Numbered from the stretch's first letter, positions 15,940 to 25,855 are shown. The stretch: DNA of 64,000 nucleotides from DUQX01 sp050948825 (GCA_050948825.1 JBMNEO010000003.1:372001-436000), one strand, 5' to 3'. Numbers and translations: made by a program. Notes: generated by a model from the sequence alone, not told the origin.

Positions 15940-18900
15940 TTAAACCACCGCATCAATCTGTTGTAAATTTTCTTCTTTTGGAATCACTGCCTCAATTAAA
16001 CTCAAAATCTCTTTATCGGTGTAGTGCTTTAGTGAGATAGCACCTGTTGGGCACAAGGCGTTGCAGAGACCGTCTCCTTTACATAAAACCGCGTTAACAA
16101 CCGCCTTATTGCCAAGTCGTGTCTTTTGTAGCTCTATGGCACCATAAGCGCAGGCTGAGACACATGCGCCACATCCCATACATTTCTTTTCTTCAACCAC
16201 ACATACGGAACCGGAGGCGGTAACCGTATCATGTGAGAGCATCGTTAAAGCACGTCCGGCGGCTCCATAGGCCTGACCAACCGCTTCCGAGATGAACTTG
16301 GGATAGTGGGCCATTCCGCAAAGGTAAACGCCATCTGTACCAAAATCAACAGGCCGCAACTTGACATGAGCTTCTTTGAAGAAACCGTCCGGGCTCAGGG
16401 TTACTTTAAATAACCCTGCTACTTTCTCTGTTCCGTCTGAGGGTACTACTGCGGCTGCCAGCGCAACTGCATCGGCATCTAATTCAAGCTTTTTACCCAG
16501 GACATAATCTGGTAGGGTTACCCTTAAGACGCTCTTGCCTTCTTCATTCTCGGCAGGTTCAATCTCGGGTTTTTCATCGGGCTCATAGCGGATAAACCTG
16601 ACGTCTTTACTCGCCGCTTCACGGTAATAATCCTCATTGAACCCATAGGTCCGCATATCCCTGAAGAGAATGTAGATATCCATCTCGGGATTTATTTCCT
16701 TTAGTTTCAGGGCATTTTTGACAGACTCACTGCAGCATACCCGGCTACAGTAGTCCCTGTCTTCGTTTCTGCAGCCCACGCACTGTATCATTACAAGGCT
16801 CTCTGCACCTGTAATTCTTTCGTCTCCTGCAGCGATCTTTTCCTCCAGTTCCAGGTGGGTCATGACGCGTTCGTCTTCCCCGTAAAGGTATTCGCTGGGC
16901 GTGGATACCTCGGCACCTGTAGCGATAATCGCAGCTCCGTGTTTTATCTCAGTAGCCCTTCCTCCGGACTCCACTTTGGTTACGAAGTTGCCCACATAAC
17001 CTGTCGCCTCCGTGATGGTTGCATCAGTAAATACGTGTATCAGGGGATGCCGATATACTCTTTGTACAAGATCGCGGAGATATTCCTGAACATCAACCCC
17101 TTCCAGGGTGTGGTGTATCTTTCGCGCCAAACCACCCAGGTCTTTCTCTTTCTCCACCAGGTAGACCTCATGTTTCTGCCCTGCTATGGAGAGTGCACAG
17201 TTCATGCCGGCAATACCTCCGCCGACTACCAGCGCCGCTTTGTTGACGGGCAGGTCAAATTCCTGTAAAGGCTCCAGGTGGCGGGCCCTGGCTACCGACA
17301 TCCGGATTAGATCTTTTGCCTTCTCCGTGGCTACTTCCTTTTCCTTGGAGTGGACCCAGGAACAGTGCTCCCGTATATTCGCCATTTCAAAATAATACTG
17401 GTTAATTCCAGCCTCTTTCAAAGTATCCCGAAATGTCGGCTCATGCGTCCTGGGGGTACAGGCGGCTACAACCACGCGATTGAGACCTTTTTCCTTGATC
17501 ATATCCGTTATCTCTTGAGCAGAGTTTGTAGCACAAGAAAAGAGCTGTTCCTGCGCATAGACAACATTGGGCAGGGTTAAGGCATATTCCACGGCAGAGG
17601 GAACGTCCACTACCCTGCCGATATTGGCACCACAATGGCAGACAAAAACACCTATCTTAGGTTCTTCCCCTGATACATCTTTTTCCGGAGGATATACTCT
17701 TTCTTCAGCAAGTCCACCGCGGCGGTAGTCAAGAAGCTCACCGCACTGGGAACCGGCCCCGCTGGCGGTCATAACCGACTCAGGGATATCCACCGGGCCC
17801 TGGAAAGCCCCGCTGATGAAAATACCCGGACGGGATGTCTCGATGGGATTAACCGGATTGTTCTTGCTGAACCCATGAACTTCGAGTTCAATATCGAATT
17901 TTCCCGCCAGACTCTCATAGCCGGCAGGCGGATTCAATCCAATGGAGAGGACCACCATATCAAATTCTTCTTCTTTTACTCCCTCGTCCATGGTAGAGTA
18001 TCTTATAACTACGTTCTTGGTTTCCGGTACTTCCCTCACTACCGATACGTAGCTCCTGATAAAGCGAACCCCGGGCTGTTCCTCCGCTCTCCGGTAGAAC
18101 CGCTCAAAATCCTTGCCGTAGGAGCGTATATCGTTATGGAATATCGTACAATCAACTTCGTTGTAATGGTCCTTGGTTAGAATTACCTGTTTTTGCGTAT
18201 AGGTACAGCATACGGCAGAGCAGTAACTGTTGCCGCCTTCAAGAACCTGTCTGGAACCGACACACTGAATCCAGGCTATTTTCTTGGGAAGCTTCTTGTC
18301 AGAGGTACGCAATACCTCGCCTTCATACGGGCCTGTGGAAGAAAGCATCCGCTCAAAGTCCATACTGGTTACCACGTTCTCATATTTCCCGTAGCCATAA
18401 TCAGCCCTTAACTTGGGATCAAACGGCTCAAAGCCGGGAGCCAATATTACCGCCCCCACTTTTACCTTAAGCTTCTCCTCCGTCTGTCCAAAATCTATGG
18501 CGTTATTCTGACATACAGATTCACAAATACGGCATTTATTCTCTTTAAGATAAAGACAGCTTTCGTCAATATAAGCGACAAGGGGAATTGCCTGTGAAAA
18601 GTAGATATGGATAGCTTTGTTCTTGGATATCTCCTGGTTAAATACATCAGGGTAGACTACAGGACAGTATTCCACGCAGGTAGTACAACCCGTGCATTTG
18701 CTCTCTATCACATACCTTGGCTTTTTAATCAGCGTTACACTGAAGTTTCCTGCCTCCCCTTCTATACTGTCAACTTCGGTATAGCTTAGTAACTCTATAT
18801 TGGCATGCCGGTCGACCTCGACCAGTTTTGGCGAGAGGATTCATATGGAACACTCGTTGGTGGGAAAGGTCTTGTCGAGCTGGGCCATATGGCCTCCAAT

Positions 18901-19080
18901 AGCAGGCCCTTTATCAACAAGGTAAACCTTAAAACCTGCTGCGGCAAGATCTAATGATGCCTGGATGCCGCTAATACCTCCGCCGACAACCATCACGTCT
19001 CCATATTCACCATCTGCAAGACTTTTTGTAAGCTGCCTTTTAATCTTTTCAAGTTCTTTTTCCATTAGTTCTTTTTCCAC
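15940..19080 (-). CDS. hdrA: Selenocysteine HdrA/BamE-like flavoprotein (module B)
   Basis: One 1046-residue gene from GTG 19080 to 15940, interrupted only by TGA at 18843-18841, read as selenocysteine 80 in PTNECSI-Sec-ILSPKLVE, where HdrA proteins normally have cysteine. The N-terminus has an FAD motif (MVVGGGISGIQAS, about 29-41), then a ferredoxin insert (CTGCTTCVEYCP, CRICESVC), the HdrA core with VCHCGANIG and CTPRTHEPTF, a second FAD motif (LVVGGGIAGMN, about 617-627), and a C-terminal two-cluster ferredoxin (CMGCGACVSAC, CKGDGLCNALCP). HdrA flavoproteins bifurcate electrons. The start overlaps the end of fdhD by 32 bases, with GAGGTGAT as ribosome site. Confidence 0.93.
18808..18825 (-). 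other. SECIS-like hairpin, module B hdrA
   Basis: Fifteen bases after the TGA, CTGGTC pairs GACCGG around the loop GAGGTC. The copy in the other hdrA keeps the fold, with the one changed base converting a U-A pair to U-G. Confidence 0.6.
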
Positions 19081-19939
19081 TTTCTATCACCTCATCAGGT
19101 TTATGTGCCGTATCGTCCGGTTTTGGACAATACATCTGCACTTCATCTGTTGGGCGGCCAAGTCGTTCCGGGTAGGAATATACCAGCAGATTTCTGTCTC
19201 GCGCATGGCCAACCAGAGTAATGCCCAGATCGCGGGCTAGCAGAATGGCGTTCTTCGTCGGTGAATGCCGCGAGACAACAACCGGAACCTGCATTTTTGC
19301 CGCCTTCAGCAGCATCTCTGAAGAGATGCGTCCTGTGGTCAGCAGCAGCAGGTCTCTGGTTAAAATTTCTTTCACCATGCATTCCCCCTGGATCTTGTCA
19401 AGGGTATTATGCCGTCCGATATCCTCAGCCACTACGAGCAGCTTCCCGGTATCAGACAAAGCTGAGGTGTGCACACCGCCACTTAACCGATAAAGCACCA
19501 TTTTCTTCTGTAGCTGTTCCATCAGTGACAGTACTTCCGACGGTTTAGCCACAAGGTCTGAGTTAACCCTCTGCCCGCGAGTTTTGAAAACAGTACCACC
19601 ACTGCATCCAAGTACCCGCAACGTTGGTAATTTATACTCCGGGTTGCGCAACCTCACATCGGCCAGCGAATCTTCCTTATTCACATTTATCATTGCCACA
19701 TCGCTAATGCCTGAAATAATTTCCTCCCTGTACAGGAACCCGAAGACTAGATAATTTAGCTTGATCGGGGTACACAAGATGGTAACCAGTTCCTGCTGGT
19801 TTACATAAATTTTAAGCTCCATCTCGCTGGGCACGTATACTGAGGTCCCGGCCCATCCCTCTTCAGAGAAACGTGCGCAAGCTATTTCCGCCGCTACACC
19901 TTTCATTTCCGGGCCGGGTTCGCCAATCGCTCCTTGCAT
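19049..19939 (-). CDS. fdhD: Formate dehydrogenase accessory sulfurtransferase FdhD
   Basis: A 296-residue FdhD. Family marks are LKIYVNQQELVTILCTP, LVFGFLYREEIIS, the cysteine loop RVLGCSGGTVF, GGVHTSALSD, the signature VAEDIGRHNTLDKI and TGRISSEMLLKA. FdhD passes sulfur from IscS to the Mo/W-bisPGD cofactor of formate dehydrogenases. The single loop cysteine differs from the CxxC of E. coli, as in many Firmicutes. No formate dehydrogenase catalytic subunit is in this window; the gene sits between bamC and hdrA of module B and overlaps the latter, suggesting it serves the W enzyme here or one elsewhere. ATG start with GGAAGGAG. Confidence 0.93.
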   Translation of the reverse strand: MQGAIGEPGPEMKGVAAEIACARFSEEGWAGTSVYVPSEMELKIYVNQQELVTILCTPIKLNYLVFGFLYREEIISGISDVAMINVNKEDSLADVRLRNPEYKLPTLRVLGCSGGTVFKTRGQRVNSDLVAKPSEVLSLMEQLQKKMVLYRLSGGVHTSALSDTGKLLVVAEDIGRHNTLDKIQGECMVKEILTRDLLLLTTGRISSEMLLKAAKMQVPVVVSRHSPTKNAILLARDLGITLVGHARDRNLLVYSYPERLGRPTDEVQMYCPKPDDTAHKPDEVIESGKRTNGKRT

Positions 19940-20031
19940 ATTTTGCTCCTTCCTCTATGGACACGTTTATCAACCCTGAGTTTTACGTCTTACATCTGTT
20001 TGGAGTAAAGCTAATGCTGTACAGGATTTCA

Positions 20032-20577
20032 TTATATTTCATCTTTCTGAGACATGCGAGCAACAGAATCTACTATATTCCGAAATCCATATTTGTCCGC
20101 CAGTGCTCTCAGCCCTGTTTCCAAATCATCCAGCTCTTCTACTTCTTCTACTTCCTCTTCCCTCTCTTCGTAAGTCAGCGCATCAGCTAAGCACCATTGA
20201 ACACACAGGGGCTCTTCCTGCGGCGGGTCATCCTCACACATATCGCATTTTAGGGGAAGAGCGGAATCGGGCTCTTTGAAAGCGTCCCTGGAAGGGCAGG
20301 ATGACCTGCAAAATGCACACTCTTCGTACTCCTTTCCGTCGATCAAATATTTATCCCGGCCCATACACTCCGCCGCCATATATCCACCTGCATATACCGG
20401 AACATATACATTTCTTACAGGATCGAAAACCACCCGAATCCTGGCTCTTGCCGGATTGTTTACACTATATTTTGGCGAAGCGTGAAACGCAGAGCAGATT
20501 ACCTCACATGCCCGGCAACCATTGCACAGGTCAGCATTAATCTTAATTACCTTAATTGTCTTCGTCACTTTGCTCAT
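20032..20577 (-). CDS. bamC: BamC-like iron-sulfur electron-transfer subunit (module B)
   Basis: A 181-residue ferredoxin-like protein with many cysteines: CNGCRACEVICSAFH, CAFCRSSCPS, LKCDMCEDDPPQEEPLCVQWC, enough for three [4Fe-4S] clusters as in BamC of Geobacter. A glutamate-rich stretch (REEEVEEVEELDDLE) and a helical tail (GLRALADKYGFRNIVD) close it. BamC carries electrons into BamB. Its start lies inside the 3-prime end of bamB (26-base overlap), so the two are translationally coupled. It is a clear paralogue of the 31045 gene. Confidence 0.88.
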   Translation of the reverse strand: MSKVTKTIKVIKINADLCNGCRACEVICSAFHASPKYSVNNPARARIRVVFDPVRNVYVPVYAGGYMAAECMGRDKYLIDGKEYEECAFCRSSCPSRDAFKEPDSALPLKCDMCEDDPPQEEPLCVQWCLADALTYEEREEEVEEVEELDDLETGLRALADKYGFRNIVDSVARMSQKDEI

Positions 20578-22543
20578 TATTATAGATCCCTCTCTTTTCT
20601 AAATCTTCGCCAACATAACCGATATCCAATCCTTCTAAAGTCTCTTTTGTGGGAATACCCTCTTTATTCCACCCTTTAAATTTATAGTACTCATCCAAAA
20701 GCTTGGCCTCATGCTCCGGGAATCTCTTCTTCCAATGGTCTAGCGGCGGTTTATCATCTTCTCTTCTTAAGCCTCTGCGTACATTGGCAGCTCTGATCAG
20801 GCTACGGTTTCTCCTGATAATTTTATTCCAGAGCTCATCTCTATCAATATCAAGTCCGGTCGCTGCGGAGATTATTTGCGGCAAATTGTTTATATGATAT
20901 GGAGGCTTTATAGGAAATGATGATAATCCAGCGCATAAGCCGACGGCATCATCAATGTAATGCATCGTCTCCTGCCACTCAACGAGCTCACAGGCTGTTT
21001 GGAAATCCGGGAAAAATGGAAATGCATATTCCCCGCGCGGTTCCCACTTTAAGAAAAAGTCCCTGATAGTGTCGCTGGGAACCTGGATCCAGTCCTTTAC
21101 AAATTCCTTTCTATCCTCCGGGTTAGGGAAAGGAGCCTGCGGAAGTTGCCCTTCGATCTGGGTAATATTAATCTTCTCCCCAGTAGCAAGTAAAAGGAAA
21201 AATATGGGGTTCAACATCCCCAGTTTGATGGGAATCTGCTCATGTTTCTTAATGGTATTATGGTCAAACTCTTCTGCACCCTTACCGATCTGGCGGGCGG
21301 CCCAATAAACACCATTGGCCAAGACATCTCCGATACCCTCCCGCCGAACAATCTTTTCAAGGAGGTAAAAGAATCTTTCTTCATTATCGGATGGAAAGCC
21401 CGGCATATCATCATCGGTCAAAATACCGTTTTCGTAAAGTTCAATAGCAAAGGCCATGACCTGCGGGGCAGAAAAACCGTCGACTCCATACCCCTGAGCA
21501 AGTCCGGCAATTCTAAAACCAAATTCCAGATCATCCGCCATGGCTCCCATTACATAGGTGAGTTTCGAGTAACACTTCATCATATATTTTGAAAGCTCCT
21601 GCGTCGGATAGGAGATAACTGCTCCACATTTCATCGGGCAGTTATAGCAACTTATTAGCCGCTCCACAGCTCCTTTCTGGACATCGGTCCACTCTTTTTC
21701 AACTTCCTCGGTCCAGAAGTCTTTTCTCCTGTAACGAGCGTTACCCCAGGAAAAAGCGGTGGTATGCCACTGTTCATCATGTATGGCCATCTCCTGCGGT
21801 GAGCCAAGCCCGGCTAAAATAGGCGGTACGTGTTTAATTGGATTATCTGCCCGCCATTGTATATATTGCAACACTCCGTTACACAGCTTTATAAATTCCT
21901 CCGGATTGGCTATATTGATATCCTTTGTTCCGCGAACAGCGATCGCTTTTAGTTTTTTATCCCCCATAACGGCGCCCAGGCCTCCACGGCTGGCGCTGGA
22001 CCTGCCGTGCTCAATAGAAGAGAAATATACCCTGTTTTCCCCGGCCAGGCCGATAGAAGCCACCTGAGCTTTCGGTTCATTTAACTCCTGTTTAATAATT
22101 TCTGAAGTTTCCAGGGAGCCTTTACCCTGCAGATGGGAGGCATCGCGAATTTCCACTTTGTCATCCTTTATCCATAGATAAACCAGGCTTGGAGACTTAC
22201 CGCGAATAATCACTTTGTCATAACCGGCAAACTTCAACTCCGGTGCAAGAAACCCCCCCATCATAGAATAAGCCATTAGTCTCGTCTGGGGAGAAATCGT
22301 AGTGACTATGGTTCTGTTTGCGGCGGGAGCAGGCGTACCCCCTAAGAGACCTGAACTAAATATGAGAAGATTTTCAGGTGAAAATGGTTCAACCTCAGGA
22401 GGTACCCGATCCCACATTATCTTGGCGTTGGTACCCAACCCCCCCAAATGGAGTTCGGTCAACTTCGGATCAGTTTCTACTTTCTCAATATTTCCCGTGG
22501 ATAAATCAATTTCCAAATTGTACCCTGTTTCTGCGTACCTCAA
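20552..22543 (-). CDS. bamB: Class II benzoyl-CoA reductase catalytic subunit BamB (tungsten, AOR family; module B)
   Basis: A 663-residue AOR-family tungsten protein starting at TTG 22543 (MRYAETGYNLEIDLSTGN). The [4Fe-4S] ligands are C299, C302, C306 (CYNCPMKC) and C537 (DDAVGLCAGL). The stretch EMAIHDEQWH puts E251, H255, E257 and H260 at the numbers I recall for the active site of Geobacter metallireducens BamB, and C324 (MMKCYSKL) fits the tungsten-ligating cysteine. BamB reduces benzoyl-CoA to the cyclic dienoyl-CoA without ATP. The gene heads module B behind a hairpin attenuator. A different aryl- or enoyl-CoA substrate cannot be excluded. Confidence 0.88.
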   Translation of the reverse strand: MRYAETGYNLEIDLSTGNIEKVETDPKLTELHLGGLGTNAKIMWDRVPPEVEPFSPENLLIFSSGLLGGTPAPAANRTIVTTISPQTRLMAYSMMGGFLAPELKFAGYDKVIIRGKSPSLVYLWIKDDKVEIRDASHLQGKGSLETSEIIKQELNEPKAQVASIGLAGENRVYFSSIEHGRSSASRGGLGAVMGDKKLKAIAVRGTKDINIANPEEFIKLCNGVLQYIQWRADNPIKHVPPILAGLGSPQEMAIHDEQWHTTAFSWGNARYRRKDFWTEEVEKEWTDVQKGAVERLISCYNCPMKCGAVISYPTQELSKYMMKCYSKLTYVMGAMADDLEFGFRIAGLAQGYGVDGFSAPQVMAFAIELYENGILTDDDMPGFPSDNEERFFYLLEKIVRREGIGDVLANGVYWAARQIGKGAEEFDHNTIKKHEQIPIKLGMLNPIFFLLLATGEKINITQIEGQLPQAPFPNPEDRKEFVKDWIQVPSDTIRDFFLKWEPRGEYAFPFFPDFQTACELVEWQETMHYIDDAVGLCAGLSSFPIKPPYHINNLPQIISAATGLDIDRDELWNKIIRRNRSLIRAANVRRGLRREDDKPPLDHWKKRFPEHEAKLLDEYYKFKGWNKEGIPTKETLEGLDIGYVGEDLEKRGIYNNEQSDEDN

Positions 22544-22653
22544 TTTTCAACACCTCTTTTCAGCACATTTAGGGATGATTTCTTAAAGGCTTTTAAGGCC
22601 TTTTTAAAGTAATTCGACACCTTCTCTTGCCTTTCCTTCTAAAAGAATAAAAA

Positions 22654-22707
22654 GCCAGAGCGCCCTGAAACGTCCTGGCAATTAATAGTAAATGTCCTTT
22701 TGCCAGG
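22654..22707 (-). promoter_or_regulatory. Terminator with competing anti-terminator pairing before module B
   Basis: On the minus strand GCCAG (22679-22675) pairs CTGGC (22658-22654), followed by a T-rich run, forming an intrinsic terminator after the NuoG-like gene. An alternative stem uses CCTGGCA (22707-22701) with TGCCAGG (22680-22674), which overlaps the left terminator arm, so the two folds exclude each other. A TATAAT-like box lies upstream at 22738-22733. This suggests attenuation of module B. Confidence 0.6.
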
Positions 22708-22811
22708 TCACCCTTTTCCTTATTAAACACGGATTATACTAATGTAACCGGCAAGTTGTATTACTTGGTACTTTTTTTATAAATTGAAGCCAGAATTCCT
22801 AATTCGTATAT

Positions 22812-23423
22812 TTAAAGCGTTTGCCGTCCCAATCGGGGTAATGAAGATATGAGAGCTTCTGTATATACATAAGCCGCCTGTAATGCCTCTGTGGGACAAA
22901 GTGGGAAGCACTCCTTACAGTTCCAGCACTCCTTTGCAGCAATCTCCGGAACGAAACTGATCTCCCGCCTTGCTCCCCTGTTCACAAACCCCACCGCAAA
23001 TTTCTCCTTCACTTCGGCACAGTATCTTACACACAGACCACAATGAACGCAAAAAGAGGCCTCTTTTTCAAATCGATCCTTATCAGCGCCATATTCTTCT
23101 GCCAAATCTTGCAACCCCCTGGAATCCGGAGCATGAGCCAGCAAAAGCTCTAAAATCATTTTGCGTATTTTATCAACTTTCTCTGATCTGGTCCTTACAA
23201 TTAGATTTTTTTCTACCGGGTAAAGACAGGCAGCAACGAGTTTTGTCTGGCCGCGGCTTTCTGCTTCTACGGTGCAAATTCGGCAGGCCCCGTAAGGTTC
23301 CAGCTTTTCGTGATGACACAGAGTCGGGATGTATATCCCTGCATTTTGTGCTGTCTCCAAAATGGTCATACCTTCTTTTGCTTCCACTTCTCTCCCATCA
23401 ATTTGTAAAAGGATTTTGCTCAT
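22812..23423 (-). CDS. NuoG-like iron-sulfur subunit, short form (BamI-like)
   Basis: A 203-residue protein equal to the iron-sulfur head of NuoG/HydA: a [2Fe-2S] domain (TLCHHEKLEPYGACRICTVE, AACLYP), then a domain with CVHCGLCVRYC and CWNCKECFPLCP. It lacks the molybdopterin-fold body of NuoG. In the Bam complex such a subunit (BamI) works with the NuoE- and NuoF-like subunits at the NAD(H) end. Its ATG overlaps the nuoF-like stop by four bases. It is the last gene of module A before the terminator. Confidence 0.88.
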   Translation of the reverse strand: MSKILLQIDGREVEAKEGMTILETAQNAGIYIPTLCHHEKLEPYGACRICTVEAESRGQTKLVAACLYPVEKNLIVRTRSEKVDKIRKMILELLLAHAPDSRGLQDLAEEYGADKDRFEKEASFCVHCGLCVRYCAEVKEKFAVGFVNRGARREISFVPEIAAKECWNCKECFPLCPTEALQAAYVYTEALISSLPRLGRQTL

Positions 23424-25339
23424 TTTTCTTTACTCCCTTTGTCAATAATTCTTGCTTCATCAGGGATAGGAGGCGGAACAGGCTCACCGGATATTTTCTT
23501 CACCGCGCCAAAACGGCAAACCTCAAAGCAAGTTCCACACTTGGTACACTTCTCCTGTTCAATAACATGAATCAGGTTCCTGCCACCTGCAATTGCCTCT
23601 GCAGGGCATTTCTTGAAACAGGCCATACAGGCACGGCAGGTATCCGGATCAATATAATATGCTATAAGCTCCTTACATGAAAGGGCCGGGCACCGCTTTT
23701 CTTTGATATGTGCCTCGTACTCGTCTCTGAAGTATTTTATAGTGCTTAAAACAGGATTAGGGGCACTTTTCCCCAAGGCACAAAGTGCGGCATCCCGAAC
23801 CACCTCGGCAATCTCCTCCAAAAGTTCAACATCGCCCTCTTTACCTTTCCCCTGGGTGATATTGGTAAGGATTTTAAGCATCTGTCTGACACCTTCGCGA
23901 CATGGCACACACTTGCCGCATGATTCATCGGTGAGAAATTCAAGGAAGTACCTGGCGACATCGACCATACAGGTATCTTCATCCATGACAATCATTCCAC
24001 CGGAACCCATCATTGAGCCTGCCCTGGTGAGTTCATCAAAACCAACTTCTAAATCCAGCAGTTCCTCGGGCAAACATCCCCCGGACGGTCCCCCGGTCTG
24101 CACCGCTTTAAATTTTTTATCCCCTGGGATTCCGCCACCGATCTTATAGATAATGTCTCTTAAGGTCATCCCCATGGGAACCTCTACAAGGCCGGTATTA
24201 TTAATCTTACCCACCAGGGAAAAGATCTTCGTGCCTTTACTCCCTTCGGTCCCCATTTGAGTGAACCAGTCAGCACCTTTATTGATTATAAGCGGCACAT
24301 TTGCCCATGTTTCAACGTTGTTTAATACCGTAGGTTTCTCCCAAAGGCCTTTAATATTAGAGCGGATATATTTCGGTCTGGGTTCTCCAGCCCTTCCTTC
24401 CAGCGCTGTCATCAGAGCAGTAGATTCACCGCAAACGAAAGCCCCTGCACCCTGGTGCACCATTACTTTAAAATCAAAACCTGAGCCAAGGATATTTTCA
24501 CCAAGGAAACCGTATTCCTCAGCCTGCTTAATCGCGATACCGATATTCTTCACCGCCAGGGGGTATTCCTGCCGAACGTAAATATAGCCTTCATGTGCCC
24601 CGATAGCATAAGCTCCGATTGCCAGCCCCTCAAGGATTGAATGAGGATTGCCTTCAAGCAGCGCTCTGTCCATAAACGCCCCCGGGTCACCCTCATCGGC
24701 GTTGACGATTACATATTTTACCGGTTCAGGGGCATTGCGGGATCCTTCCCACTTTATCCCTGTGGGAAAACCTGCGCCCCCCCTTCCCCGCAGGTTGGAT
24801 TTTTTGATTTCCTCCAGTACCTGCTCGGGGCTCATCTGGAAAAGGGCCCTGGACAGCGCAGCATAACCGCCGATCGATAAATAGTCGTCGATGGTCTTGG
24901 GATCGATTTTAATATTAGTGCTGATATTAATACGTTCTTGATTCTTGTAAAAAGAAATATCGGATTCCCGAATTGCTTTTTCGCCTGTAGACGGATCAAC
25001 AAAAAGCAGACGTTCTACAATCTTATTCTCCTTTATGGCAGAGACAATCTCGGGAACATCTTCAGGTTTTACCTGTAGATAGCATGTCTCCTCAGGGAAA
25101 ATAACCACTACGGGGCCTTGCTGACAAAAACCAGGGCACCCGGTTCCCTTGGTATCCAACTCTGCACTCAGGCCTTGTTTTTCAATCTCTGCTTTAAAGG
25201 CGGACAGAACTTCACCCGCACCAGAGGCAACACAGCCGGCGCCGACACATATTGAAATGCAGGGCTTATTTGGATCTCTTTGGGATAATAATCCTTGTCT
25301 GACTTGTTCTAACTCCTCAGGTGTTTTTATCCGTGCCAT
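23420..25339 (-). CDS. NuoF-like NAD(H)/FMN subunit with extra ferredoxin domains (BamH-like)
   Basis: A 639-residue NuoF/HndC-type protein. An N-terminal thioredoxin-fold [2Fe-2S] domain (CISICVGAGCVASG, TGCPGFC) is followed by the NuoF core: GRGGAGFPTGIKWE for NADH and FMN, VVNADEGDPGAFMD, and the [4Fe-4S] motif ESCGKCVPCREG. The tail after about residue 560 adds two [4Fe-4S] clusters (CRACMACFKKCP, CTKCGTCFEVC). It would oxidise or reduce NAD(H) and connect to HdrA. The tail closely resembles the end of the module B MvhD. It lies nine bases after the NuoE-like gene. Confidence 0.92.
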   Translation of the reverse strand: MARIKTPEELEQVRQGLLSQRDPNKPCISICVGAGCVASGAGEVLSAFKAEIEKQGLSAELDTKGTGCPGFCQQGPVVVIFPEETCYLQVKPEDVPEIVSAIKENKIVERLLFVDPSTGEKAIRESDISFYKNQERINISTNIKIDPKTIDDYLSIGGYAALSRALFQMSPEQVLEEIKKSNLRGRGGAGFPTGIKWEGSRNAPEPVKYVIVNADEGDPGAFMDRALLEGNPHSILEGLAIGAYAIGAHEGYIYVRQEYPLAVKNIGIAIKQAEEYGFLGENILGSGFDFKVMVHQGAGAFVCGESTALMTALEGRAGEPRPKYIRSNIKGLWEKPTVLNNVETWANVPLIINKGADWFTQMGTEGSKGTKIFSLVGKINNTGLVEVPMGMTLRDIIYKIGGGIPGDKKFKAVQTGGPSGGCLPEELLDLEVGFDELTRAGSMMGSGGMIVMDEDTCMVDVARYFLEFLTDESCGKCVPCREGVRQMLKILTNITQGKGKEGDVELLEEIAEVVRDAALCALGKSAPNPVLSTIKYFRDEYEAHIKEKRCPALSCKELIAYYIDPDTCRACMACFKKCPAEAIAGGRNLIHVIEQEKCTKCGTCFEVCRFGAVKKISGEPVPPPIPDEARIIDKGSKEK

Positions 25340-25348
25340 AATCTTCCC

Positions 25349-25801
25349 TCACTCATATTTTTTTAACGCGTCTGCTGTCCTTGTCGGCGACATCTTACCG
25401 TGAATTTCCCCATCTACCTCTATCACCGGGCCTAAAGCACAACAGCCAAGGCAGTTAACGGTCTCCAGGCTATACTTTAAGTCCAGATCTGTTTCGCCTG
25501 GTTTAATCCCGGTCAGATCTTGCACCGTATCGAGGACACGCTGGGCTCCTCGCACATGGCAGGCGGTACCCATGCAAATATGGACTTCATGGCGCCCCTT
25601 AGGGATTAAACTAAAGGCTTTATAAAATGTTGCTATATGCTGTATCCGGGTATAAGGAACCTGTAATTTCTCACTGATGCGTACCAATGCTTCTTTAGGA
25701 AGCCAATGATTTTCGCTCTGAATATCCAGTAAAATTTGAATCAGCGAACTGGCTTCGCTTTGATGCTTATCAATAATCTGATCTACTCTCGCGCTATCCA
25801 T
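25349..25801 (-). CDS. NuoE-like [2Fe-2S] subunit (BamG-like)
   Basis: A 150-residue NuoE-family protein: helical N-terminus with LIQILLDIQSENHWLPKEAL, then the thioredoxin-fold cluster ligands CMGTAC and NCLGCCALGP. It partners the NuoF-like protein in the diaphorase part of the complex. Start is ATG 25801; GGAGGTTAG lies upstream. Its position between MvhD and NuoF matches the bam order. Confidence 0.92.
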   Translation of the reverse strand: MDSARVDQIIDKHQSEASSLIQILLDIQSENHWLPKEALVRISEKLQVPYTRIQHIATFYKAFSLIPKGRHEVHICMGTACHVRGAQRVLDTVQDLTGIKPGETDLDLKYSLETVNCLGCCALGPVIEVDGEIHGKMSPTRTADALKKYE

Positions 25802-25855
25802 AGCCCTGTGTTTCTAACCTCCTTTTCCCCCTGATCTTCTGTTTCGCTATTCGCC

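Noticed and set aside
18841..19080. A separate short HdrA-like gene ending at 18841 (and likewise 29588-29827)
   Set aside because: The frame continues through TGA into the long HdrA gene with conserved residues on both sides, twice in the same place, so they are selenocysteine codons and not separate or broken genes.
22544..22811. Moco/tungsten-cofactor riboswitch before bamB
   Set aside because: The conserved moco motif sequences were not found; only terminator and anti-terminator stems are seen.
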